Below are positions 56,282 to 64,000 of a stretch of 64,000 bases of DNA, piece after piece. The position numbers and the translations under genes are program-made. The DNA comes from Azophilus sp965247035. Its GTDB lineage: Bacteria; Pseudomonadota; Gammaproteobacteria; Pseudomonadales; Azotimanducaceae. Where the stretch lies: positions 1 to 64,000 of the forward strand of contig CBDFGJ010000002.1 of NCBI GenBank assembly GCA_965247035.1. Reading direction: 5' to 3'. The notes below the pieces were generated by a model. The model saw nothing but the letters and a program-made list of their open reading frames with translations, was not told the DNA's origin and searched no databases. Numbering within the stretch: position 1 is the stretch's first letter; the number at the start of each line of letters is the position of its first letter.

Positions 56282-59230
56282 TTGGACACCATTTCCGTTC
56301 GCGGAGCGCGAACCCACAACCTTGCCAACATCGACCTTGATATTCCCCGCGATCAGCTTATCGTGATCACCGGGCTGTCTGGTTCGGGCAAGTCCTCCTT
56401 GGCTTTTGACACGCTTTACGCCGAGGGCCAGCGCCGCTACGTGGAGTCTCTATCCTCTTACGCTCGGCAATTTCTGTCCACCATGGACAAGCCGGACGTC
56501 GATCACATCGAAGGCCTGTCCCCCGCCATCTCCATTGAGCAGAAGTCCACTTCACACAACCCTCGCTCAACGGTGGGCACCATCACCGAAATCTACGACT
56601 ACCTGCGGCTGCTGTACGCTCGGGCAGGCGAGCCTCGCTGCCCGCACCACGGCGAGACCCTGGACGCTCAAACCGTTAGCCAAATGGTGGACCAAGTGAT
56701 GGCGCTGCCGGCAGACCGACGGATCATGGTGCTCGCGCCCGTGATCGCGGACCGCAAAGGCGAACATCTGCACGTCTTCAAGGAGCTTTTGGCGAGCGGC
56801 TTCATCCGCGCCAGAATCGATGGCCTCGTAGTGGATCTGGAGCATCCGCCAAATCTGGACAAGAGAAAGAAGCACAGCGTTGAAGCGGTCATCGACCGGT
56901 TACGGGTGCGGAAGGGGGTGCAGCAGCGGTTGGCGGAGTCCTTTGAGACGGCCCTTGGGCTATCTGACGGCATTGCCTGGGTCGCAAACATGGACGACGC
57001 CGATGACTCGGAACTGGTGTTCTCAGCCCGCTTCGCGTGCCCGCTTTGCGGCTACAGCATCAGCGAGCTTGAACCGCGCATGTTCTCCTTCAACAACCCG
57101 GCCGGCGCCTGCACCACCTGCGATGGCCTAGGCGTGAAGCAGTACTTCGACCCTGATCTGATCGTTCAGGACCGCAATCTGACCTTGGCCGAAGGCGCCA
57201 TTCGCGGTTGGGACCGGCGCAACGTCTATTACTTCCACATGGTCATGTCCCTTGCCGACCACTACGGCTTCGACGTCGAAACGCCCTACCGAAAGCTCAA
57301 GAAGGCGCATCGCCAAGCCTTGCTCCACGGCAGCGGCCAGGAACGCATCGACTTCAGCTACACCAACGACCGCGGCGACCTCATTAGGCGGCGATACCAC
57401 TTTGAAGGCATCATCCCCAACATGGAGCGCCGCTATCAGGAAACGGACTCCACCATGGTGCGCGAGAACCTGAAAAGATATCTGCGCGCCCAAGCCTGCC
57501 CTGAATGCGACGGCACTCGGCTGCGGCAGGCGTCGCGCAACGTCTTCGTCGGCAACCACAACCTGCCCGAAGTCGCACGCGGCTCCATTAAGGAAACCCT
57601 GACCTACTTCACCAACCTCAAGCTGACGGGTCGCCGGGGGACCATCGCCGAAAAGATACTTAAGGAAATTCAAGCGCGGCTCAAGTTCCTGGTGGATGTG
57701 GGGCTGAACTACCTCACTTTGGACCGCAGTGCCGAGACCCTCTCCGGCGGCGAGGCGCAACGCATTCGCCTTGCCAGCCAAATCGGCGCCGGGCTGGTGG
57801 GGGTCATGTACATTCTGGATGAGCCCTCCATCGGCTTGCACCAGCGGGACAACGCTCGCCTCCTGCGCACCCTGACCCACCTTAAGGAGCTAGGCAACAC
57901 GGTGCTGATAGTGGAGCATGATGAAGAGGCCATTCGCGCCGCCGACCACATCATCGACATCGGCCCCGGCGCCGGCGTCCATGGCGGCAGAATCGTCGCC
58001 AATGGCCCGCTTGAGTGCATATTGGCGGCAAAGCAGTCCATCACCGGCCAATACCTTTCCGGCAAGAAATTCATCAAGGTGCCGAGGAAGCGCACCAAGT
58101 ACGACAAGAACGCGGCCATTCGGCTGCTCGGCGCAAAAGGCAACAACCTGCGCAACCTGCAGGTGGACATTCCCTGCGGACTGATGACCTGCGTTACCGG
58201 CGTCTCCGGCTCCGGCAAGTCCACCCTTGTGAACCATACGCTCTATCCAGTTGCCGCCACTAAGCTGAACGGAGCCAGCCGCCTGGCGGCGGCTGAACAT
58301 GATGGCGTGGAGGGCCTTGAGCACCTCGACAAAGTGGTCGATATCGACCAAAGCCCGATCGGGCGCACACCCCGCTCCAACCCCGCCACCTACACCGGGC
58401 TGTTCACGCCCATTCGCGAGCTGTTGGCGCAAACCCAGGAGGCCCGCGCCCGAGGCTATAAGCCGGGGCGCTTCAGCTTCAACGTCAAGGGCGGGCGCTG
58501 CGAAGCCTGCCAAGGCGATGGGATGATTAAGGTGGAGATGCATTTTTTGCCCGACATCTACGTTTCTTGCGATCAATGCCAAGGAAAGCGCTACAACCGC
58601 GAGACATTGGACGTGCGTTACCGCAGCAAGAACATCCACGAGGTGTTGGACATGACCGTGGAGGAAGCGCGGGCCTTCTTTGACGCCGTTCCCATGATAT
58701 CGCGCAAGCTGCAAACCCTAATTGACGTGGGCCTGTCCTACATCAAGCTTGGGCAGAGCGCCACCACCTTGTCGGGGGGAGAGGCGCAACGGGTCAAACT
58801 GTCTCGGGAACTGTCCAAACGGGACACCGGCAAGACCCTTTACATCCTGGACGAGCCCACCACCGGGCTACATTTCCACGATATCGCGCAACTGCTTGAA
58901 GTGCTGCACCGGCTGCGCGACCACGGCAATACGGTGGTGGTCATTGAGCACAATCTGGACGTCATAAAGACCGCCGACTGGATTATTGACCTTGGGCCGG
59001 AGGGCGGCTCCGGCGGCGGCAAAGTGGTCGCCGTCGGCACGCCAGAGCAAGTAGCAAACAAACCTCGCTCCCACACCGGGCAGTTTCTGAAGCGGCTGCT
59101 GGCATCCCGGCAACCCGGGGCAAATACGCTTTCTGAGCGGACTATCAATACCGGATCAATACTCCCAAAAATTGCAGAGCGTCCCTTGGAGAGGACTGTT
59201 TCAGAACGCAATTTTGACAGGGGGCAATGA
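56282..59230 (+). CDS. uvrA: Excinuclease ABC subunit A
   Basis: A 982-residue dual ABC ATPase that finds DNA lesions for nucleotide excision repair. Walker A motifs are GLSGSGKSSLAFDTLYAEG and GVSGSGKSTLVNHTLYP; signatures LSGGEAQRIRLAS and LSGGEAQRVKLSREL; Walker B ILDEPSIGLHQRD and ILDEPTTGLHFHD. Zinc modules CPLCGYSISEL ... CTTCDG and CEACQGDGMIKVEMHFLPD ... CDQCQGKRYN are present. The conserved start DTISVRGARTHNL lacks an ATG; I take TTG at 56282, with AAGGGG about 7 nt upstream. The C-terminus has about 50 extra residues beyond the usual end. It is a core gene amid accessory genes. Confidence 0.96.
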   Translation: MDTISVRGARTHNLANIDLDIPRDQLIVITGLSGSGKSSLAFDTLYAEGQRRYVESLSSYARQFLSTMDKPDVDHIEGLSPAISIEQKSTSHNPRSTVGTITEIYDYLRLLYARAGEPRCPHHGETLDAQTVSQMVDQVMALPADRRIMVLAPVIADRKGEHLHVFKELLASGFIRARIDGLVVDLEHPPNLDKRKKHSVEAVIDRLRVRKGVQQRLAESFETALGLSDGIAWVANMDDADDSELVFSARFACPLCGYSISELEPRMFSFNNPAGACTTCDGLGVKQYFDPDLIVQDRNLTLAEGAIRGWDRRNVYYFHMVMSLADHYGFDVETPYRKLKKAHRQALLHGSGQERIDFSYTNDRGDLIRRRYHFEGIIPNMERRYQETDSTMVRENLKRYLRAQACPECDGTRLRQASRNVFVGNHNLPEVARGSIKETLTYFTNLKLTGRRGTIAEKILKEIQARLKFLVDVGLNYLTLDRSAETLSGGEAQRIRLASQIGAGLVGVMYILDEPSIGLHQRDNARLLRTLTHLKELGNTVLIVEHDEEAIRAADHIIDIGPGAGVHGGRIVANGPLECILAAKQSITGQYLSGKKFIKVPRKRTKYDKNAAIRLLGAKGNNLRNLQVDIPCGLMTCVTGVSGSGKSTLVNHTLYPVAATKLNGASRLAAAEHDGVEGLEHLDKVVDIDQSPIGRTPRSNPATYTGLFTPIRELLAQTQEARARGYKPGRFSFNVKGGRCEACQGDGMIKVEMHFLPDIYVSCDQCQGKRYNRETLDVRYRSKNIHEVLDMTVEEARAFFDAVPMISRKLQTLIDVGLSYIKLGQSATTLSGGEAQRVKLSRELSKRDTGKTLYILDEPTTGLHFHDIAQLLEVLHRLRDHGNTVVVIEHNLDVIKTADWIIDLGPEGGSGGGKVVAVGTPEQVANKPRSHTGQFLKRLLASRQPGANTLSERTINTGSILPKIAERPLERTVSERNFDRGQ

Positions 59231-59279
59231 GGTTGATCCTCAAAAAGCCTGTGGCGGCGACCATCATATAGGGCACTAG

Positions 59280-59302
59280 CCCGCTTCGCTCACCGATTTC
59301 TG
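59280..59302. repeat. Short dispersed repeat, copy 2
   Basis: CCCGCTTCGCTCACCGATTT matches the copy at 5573-5595 at all but one of 20 positions. It lies 50 bp after uvrA. The remaining part of 59231-59435 is AT-rich and may hold the promoter of the following ATPase pair. Confidence 0.45.
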
Positions 59303-59435
59303 CAAGCCGTTTTGCTTTTTTTGTAGATTTATCTATATTTGAATTACTTTAATAATGAATTAAGTATTGACAGGCTTAAAAAATAAATTATCATTCCGCG
59401 AACCAGCCTGGCTAGCCGAAAGTAAGGAGATGGAA

Positions 59436-60587
59436 ATGCCGGACCGACTGCAAGAGCGGAAGGAACTGATCCGCAAATTCGAGGCGGGCCAAAGCGTCCA
59501 GATGTTAGGGCCTCGCCGCATCGGCAAGACTTGGGTTATGCACGAGGTCGGCAAGGATCTCGCCGAAAAGGGTTGGGTGACGGTAAACATCGACGTCGCC
59601 GGTATGAGGAATGAACGTGGATTCATGTCTGCGCTGTGCCGAAGGTTGCAGCAAGCCAATACGCTGGCCGACAATGTATTGAACCAACTCCGCCAGCGCA
59701 TCGGACAGCTTTCGACCGGTGGCGAGTTCAACGGGACCCTGCTGGAAGCGGTGGCCAAGGTCGATCCGAAGCAGTTCTCGGAGGTTCTGGTGGAGACGCT
59801 CAACAGCCAAGGCAAGGAGACGTTGATCCTCGTGGACGAGATCTCGCTCTTCGTGATGGAGCTCGTCAAGCAGGAACCGCATACCGCTTCGGCGTTCCTC
59901 TATCACTTACGCAGGCTGCAACAGAACTACCCCCACGTTCGCTGGCTGCTGACGGGCTCTATCGGCCTTGATGTGGTGGCTCGTCGTCACGATATGGCGG
60001 GTGCTCTGGTCGATCTTGAGATCTTCACCTTGAAGCCCTTCACTAAGGCGGTGGCGCAACACTACGTCGAGGAACGTTGCAAGAAAGGTCTGAATCGGCA
60101 CACCTACCGGATCAACGCCCCCACCTTTGCACATCTCGCATCCGAATTGGGCTGGCTCGCCCCTTTCTACCTTGGTCTGGTCACCGACCAGATCGAGCCC
60201 AGCGGTCCAGCCGGAGAAGACGGCGTTCCTACTGCGCTGCGCGGCGACATCGACCAAGCCATTGCATTCCTGCTGCGGCCAGAGCAGCGGGTCAGCTTCT
60301 CGACCTGGGATGAGCATCTGAGCAAGAATTTCCCGCCGCACGAAACGAAACAACTAGAGACAATCCTAGACGCCTGCTCCGAGGACCCGGCGGGAGAGCA
60401 AGGCAGCACTCTGCTCGCACGCTTGCACAACGAGGCTCCGGAACTCACGCCGAGGCATTGTTTCAATCTGCTGACGGCCCTCCACAACGCCGGCATTCTT
60501 GAAGATGTGAGCGGTGAAGGCGCGGACAGGCGTTGGCGCTTCCGCTCCGGTCTATTCCGACGTTATTGGCAAAGGTATCATGTCTAA
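59436..60587 (+). CDS. P-loop ATPase (ATPase_2/archaeal-ATPase-like), first of a pair
   Basis: A 383-residue ATPase. MPDRLQERKELIRKFEAGQS leads to Walker A MLGPRRIGKTW (about 24-34) and Walker B TLILVDEISLFV (about 127-138). A sensor-like WLLTGSIGLDVVARR follows, then a helical region and a C-terminal winged-helix-like segment (RHCFNLLTALHNAGILEDVSG) ending FRSGLFRRYWQRYHV. This layout is that of STAND-related ATPase_2 proteins. The ATG at 59436 has AAGGAG 6 nt upstream; ATG 59430 and TTG 59367 are alternatives. Its TAA overlaps the next ATG (TAATG), so the two ATPases are made together. No effector domain is visible. Confidence 0.8.
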   Translation: MPDRLQERKELIRKFEAGQSVQMLGPRRIGKTWVMHEVGKDLAEKGWVTVNIDVAGMRNERGFMSALCRRLQQANTLADNVLNQLRQRIGQLSTGGEFNGTLLEAVAKVDPKQFSEVLVETLNSQGKETLILVDEISLFVMELVKQEPHTASAFLYHLRRLQQNYPHVRWLLTGSIGLDVVARRHDMAGALVDLEIFTLKPFTKAVAQHYVEERCKKGLNRHTYRINAPTFAHLASELGWLAPFYLGLVTDQIEPSGPAGEDGVPTALRGDIDQAIAFLLRPEQRVSFSTWDEHLSKNFPPHETKQLETILDACSEDPAGEQGSTLLARLHNEAPELTPRHCFNLLTALHNAGILEDVSGEGADRRWRFRSGLFRRYWQRYHV

Positions 60588-63500
60588 TGAAAGCGATCTC
60601 GCCTCTCGCCCTCTATAGCCAGGACTGGCTCGGCGACGAGGATTTCATGGCGGGCTTCGTCGCCCATCAGGATCTTGCCCGTCACATCCTTGATCAACTG
60701 CACAGGCTAAGCGATGGGGAGCTGACGCAGCACCAATTGATCGTCGGCCAGCGCGGCATGGGCAAGACCAGTTTGCTCCGGCGCCTCGCGATCGGCATCG
60801 GCGAAGAGCCGGAACTTGAGCAACGCTATCTGCCGCTTCGCTTCCGGGAAGAGCAATACAATGTCCTTTCGCTCGCCGACTTCTGGCGGAACTGCGGCGA
60901 GGCGCTCGCGGACTGGGCGGAAGCAACGGATCAGGATGACCTTGCCCAGAGCCTTGATCGCGAGATGCGGGGTGACGCTTGGCAGTCTCCGGATAGGGTG
61001 GTGGATGCCTTTCTCGCCGCCTCCCGAATCACCGGCCGACGGCCGGTTCTCCTTATCGACAATCTTGATCTCGTCACCGATGACCTGCCTGACGAGGAGC
61101 AATGGGCGTTCCGGCGGACCTTGCAGGAAGCCGCCGGCCCGATTCTCATCGGCGCAGCTACCCGGCAGCTGAAACAGACCGGCGACCGCGAGGCGCCGTT
61201 CTACGAATTTTTCTTCCCGCAAATGCTGAACCCGCTGGCCGAGGATGGCACCATCGACTTCATGCAAAATCTGGCGGACAGTCGCGGGGAGGCCGGCCGG
61301 CCCGTCCGCCAAGTTCTTGCACGTGAGCCAGAGCGTTTGCGGACCCTGCACGAACTCACCAGCGGCAATCTGCGTGTTGTGGTGTTGATCTACCGGCTTC
61401 TTGAACAAGGCGAGACAGACGGTGTCTTCGCCGATCTTGAAACCCTGCTCGACCAGGTGACGCCTTACTACAAGGCGCGGATCGAAGATTACGAGACGAG
61501 CCTTCAGCGGGCCGTGATCGATGCCGTCGCCTTGCATTGGGACCCGACCAGCGCGAACAATGTCGCCGAGACGACCGGCGTCAAAGTCACGACGATCTCG
61601 TCACAGCTCACTAGGCTTCGACGCGACGGCATCATTGAGGAGGTGGCGACCTCCGGCGCCCGTGTCGGCTATCAACTGACCGAGCGATTCTTCAACATCT
61701 GGTACCTGATGCGCCACGGCACCCGCCGCACCCGTGAAAAAATGCGCTGGCTCGCCGAGTTCCTGGCGAAGTTCTTCACCTCACAAGAACTGAACGATCT
61801 CGCCGAACAGCTCCAATCAGGCGGTCGTCTCGCCAACGCTCATCCCTACTATGGCGAAGCGATCTCGCTCGCGGTCAGCGCCGTCAACAGTATGGAGATC
61901 GCCGGCGGTCCGCTGTCCCATGAGGAAGGGGACATCGCGCCCCATCGTACCGGTGACCTCAATAAAACCCATTGGGACAACCCGCTCGTCACCCTCGACG
62001 TGATCAACCAACGCCTTGCCGGCCTAGGCGATGGCGACGATCCGGAACCCCAAAAGAGGCATCCCCTTTTGGCTCCTGCCATAGCCCTTCTCAACAAGGG
62101 GACCGCGCTCGGTAGAGGCGGACACTCCGAGGCGGCAATCGCCGTCTATGACGACCTCGTCGCCCGCTTCGGCAACGACCCGGAACCCGCGCTTCGCGAA
62201 CCGATCGCCGTAGCCATTTTCAACAAGGCGGTCACGCTCGGCAGGGACGGAAACTCCGAGGCGGAAACCGCGGTCTATGACGACCTCATCACCCGATTCG
62301 GCAACGACCCGGCACCCGCGCTTCGCGAGTTGGTCGCCAAAGCCCTTCTCAACAAGGGGGCCGCGCTGGGCAGGGACGGACACCCCGAGGCGGCAATCGC
62401 GGTCTATGACGACCTCATCGCCCAATTCGGCAACGACCCAGAACCCGCGCTTCGCGAACCGGTCGCCAAAGCCCTTTTCAACAAGGGGATCACGCTCGGC
62501 GCGGACGGAAACTCCGAGGCGGCAATCGCGGTCTATGACGACCTCGTCTCCCGATTCGGCAACAATCCGGCACCGGCGCTTCGCGAACAGGTCGCCATGG
62601 CCCTCCTCAACAAGGGGACCGCGCTCGGTAGAGGCGGACACTCCGAGGCGGCAATCGCGGTCTATGACGACCTCGTCTCCCGATTCGGCAACAATCCGGC
62701 ACCGGCGCTTCGCGAACAGGTCGCCAAAGCCCTTCTCAACAAGGGGATCACGCTCGGCAGGAACGGAAACTCCGGGGCGGCAATCGCGGTCTATGACGAC
62801 CTCCTCGCCCGATTCGACAGCGACCCGGCACCCGCGCTTCGCGAACCGGCCGCCAACGCCCTTCTCAACAAGGGGATCACGCTCGGCAGGAACGGAAGCT
62901 CCGAGGCGGTAATCGCGGTCTATGACGACCTCCTCTCCCGATTCGGCAACGACCCGGCACCCGCGCTTCGCGAGTTGGTCGCCAAAACCCTTTTCAATAA
63001 AGGGAGCTCGCTTAGCGCAGGCGGGAACTCCGAGGCGGCAATCGCGGTCTATGACGACCTCGTCTCCCGATTCGGCAACGACCCAGAACCCGTGCTTCGC
63101 GAACCGGTCGCCAAAGCCCTTCTCAACAAGGGGATCACGCTCGGCAGGGGCGGACACTCCGAGGCGGCAATCGCAGTCTATGACGACCTCGTCGCCCGAT
63201 TCGGCAACGACCCGGCACCCGCGCTTCGCGAACCGGTCGCCAAAGCCCTTCTCAACAAGGGGATCACGCTCGGCGCGGACGGAAGTTCCGAGGCGGAAAC
63301 CGCGGTCTATGACGACCTCATCACCCGATTCGGCAACGACCCGGCACCCGCGCTTCGCGAACCGGTCGCCAAAGCCCTTCTCAACAAGGGGGCCGCGCTG
63401 GGCAGGGACGGAAACTCCGAGGCGGAAACCGCGATCTATGACGACCTCGTCGCCCAATTCGGCAACGACCCGGAACCCGCGCTTCGCGAACCGGTCGTCA

Positions 63501-64000
63501 AAGCCCTTCTCAACAAGGGGGCCGCACTCGGCAGGGACGGAAACTCCGAGGCGGCAATCGCGGTCTATGACGACCTCATCGCCCGATTCGGCAACGACCC
63601 GGAACCCGCGCTTCGCGAACCGATCGCCAACGCCCTCCTCAACAAGGGGATCACGCTCGGCGCGGACGGAAACTCCGAGGCGGCGATCGCCGTCTATGAC
63701 GACCTCGTCGCCCGATTCGGCAACGATCCGGCACCGACGCTTCGCGAACCGGTCGCCATGGCCCTCCTCAACAAGGGGGTCGCGCTCGGCAGGGGCGGAA
63801 GCTCCGAGGCGGCAATCGCCGTCTATGACGACCTCGTCGCCCGATTCGGCAACGATCCAGCACCGACGCTTCGCGAACCGGTCGCCATGGCCCTCCTCAA
63901 CAAGGGGATCGCGCTCGGCAGGGGCGGAAGCTCCGAGATGGAAATCGCCGTCTATGACGACCTCGTCGCCCGATTCGGCAACGACCCGGCACCGACGCTT
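60587..64000 (+). CDS. STAND-like ATPase with TPR-type repeat array (3' end beyond window)
   Basis: At least 1138 codons without a stop. It begins MKAISPLALYSQDWLGDEDF. Walker A is VGQRGMGKTSLLRRL (about 53-67) and Walker B PVLLIDNLDLV (about 152-162). A winged helix (about 305-355: NNVAETTGVKVTTISSQLTR) is followed by FNIWYLMRHGTRRTREKMRW. From about residue 494 there are fifteen or more 43-residue repeats of the type AKALLNKGITLGRGGHSEAA, IAVYDDLVARFGNDPAPALR. These are TPR-like. In STAND proteins such repeats sense a ligand or partner. It overlaps the preceding ATPase gene by one base. A missing C-terminal effector would decide its role. Confidence 0.82.
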   Translation, partial: MKAISPLALYSQDWLGDEDFMAGFVAHQDLARHILDQLHRLSDGELTQHQLIVGQRGMGKTSLLRRLAIGIGEEPELEQRYLPLRFREEQYNVLSLADFWRNCGEALADWAEATDQDDLAQSLDREMRGDAWQSPDRVVDAFLAASRITGRRPVLLIDNLDLVTDDLPDEEQWAFRRTLQEAAGPILIGAATRQLKQTGDREAPFYEFFFPQMLNPLAEDGTIDFMQNLADSRGEAGRPVRQVLAREPERLRTLHELTSGNLRVVVLIYRLLEQGETDGVFADLETLLDQVTPYYKARIEDYETSLQRAVIDAVALHWDPTSANNVAETTGVKVTTISSQLTRLRRDGIIEEVATSGARVGYQLTERFFNIWYLMRHGTRRTREKMRWLAEFLAKFFTSQELNDLAEQLQSGGRLANAHPYYGEAISLAVSAVNSMEIAGGPLSHEEGDIAPHRTGDLNKTHWDNPLVTLDVINQRLAGLGDGDDPEPQKRHPLLAPAIALLNKGTALGRGGHSEAAIAVYDDLVARFGNDPEPALREPIAVAIFNKAVTLGRDGNSEAETAVYDDLITRFGNDPAPALRELVAKALLNKGAALGRDGHPEAAIAVYDDLIAQFGNDPEPALREPVAKALFNKGITLGADGNSEAAIAVYDDLVSRFGNNPAPALREQVAMALLNKGTALGRGGHSEAAIAVYDDLVSRFGNNPAPALREQVAKALLNKGITLGRNGNSGAAIAVYDDLLARFDSDPAPALREPAANALLNKGITLGRNGSSEAVIAVYDDLLSRFGNDPAPALRELVAKTLFNKGSSLSAGGNSEAAIAVYDDLVSRFGNDPEPVLREPVAKALLNKGITLGRGGHSEAAIAVYDDLVARFGNDPAPALREPVAKALLNKGITLGADGSSEAETAVYDDLITRFGNDPAPALREPVAKALLNKGAALGRDGNSEAETAIYDDLVAQFGNDPEPALREPVVKALLNKGAALGRDGNSEAAIAVYDDLIARFGNDPEPALREPIANALLNKGITLGADGNSEAAIAVYDDLVARFGNDPAPTLREPVAMALLNKGVALGRGGSSEAAIAVYDDLVARFGNDPAPTLREPVAMALLNKGIALGRGGSSEMEIAVYDDLVARFGNDPAPTL
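62068..64000 (+). repeat. 129-bp tandem coding repeats (15 in window, continuing)
   Basis: The GACGAC of YDDL recurs every 129 bp exactly, from 62150 to 63956, with no indel. Units are highly similar at DNA level. Variation concentrates at the LGxxGxSE stretch and a few positions around VAxxF. The exact period keeps long open frames on both strands. Confidence 0.92.

Noticed and set aside
62024..63457. A 477-codon open frame on the minus strand with repeats such as GDEVVIDRDCRLGVS
   Set aside because: It mirrors the 129-bp repeats of the plus-strand ATPase gene. A period divisible by three keeps all frames open, and the plus frame shows TPR text and continues from clear ATPase motifs.

Overview
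The window looks like a chromosome segment of a gammaproteobacterium with fairly high GC. The run pepP-ygfB / ZapB-like / zapA / 6S RNA / 5-formyltetrahydrofolate cyclo-ligase is a gammaproteobacterial hallmark, and the gene content is otherwise core metabolism. The species cannot be named from the sequence. Insertion-sequence debris (IS5-like, IS3/IS481-like, an IS5-type MITE) suggests a genome with many active or decaying mobile elements.

Left part (1-31000): a TonB-dependent receptor, a type-B carboxylesterase and the start of a POT-family transporter lie on the minus strand and may form a nutrient-uptake group. A divergent NUDIX hydrolase follows. Next is a long minus-strand run ygfB-pepP-ubiH-gcvT-gcvH-gcvPA-gcvPB (a split glycine cleavage system). 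On the other side lie the ZapB-like gene, zapA, the 6S RNA, 5-FCL and def. Then come ilvA, rpiA, pgk, tkt (a MITE sits exactly at the tkt stop codon), metK-metF, gshB, yqgE-ruvX, a PPOX-fold flavoprotein gene and an enoyl-CoA hydratase gene.

Middle (28292-42043): a compact TCA-cycle cluster transcribed leftward, sdhC-sdhD-sdhA-sdhB-sucA-sucB-lpd-sucC-sucD-acnA, with many short overlaps. A diverged second copy of the 3' end of sdhB sits between sdhB and sucA.

Accessory region (42338-50395): an eight-unit tandem array built from the 3' end of a transposase gene, IS remnants, a lone SDR gene, and a decayed hsdS (type I restriction specificity subunit). The hsdS 3' end is split by a complete 3194-bp IS1595-family element (44900-48093) with terminal inverted repeats and a perfect 8-bp target duplication (AAAAAATA). 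The element carries a P63C-domain gene and a DNA methyltransferase fused to an HNH domain. Removing the element restores an hsdS reading frame that ends 9 bp before the start of an AT-rich gene for an RloC/PrrC-like ATPase and putative anticodon nuclease. So the locus was once a type I R-M-linked anticodon nuclease; hsdR and hsdM are not in the window.

Right part (50605-64000): a 1740-residue protein with exonuclease, RecQ helicase and UvrD helicase modules, translationally overlapped by a FitA/VapB-type antitoxin gene that has no toxin; then uvrA; then a pair of overlapping P-loop ATPase genes. The second ATPase ends in at least fifteen near-identical 43-residue TPR-like repeats and runs off the window. 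The right half therefore looks like an accessory neighbourhood rich in probable defence functions threaded around core uvrA.
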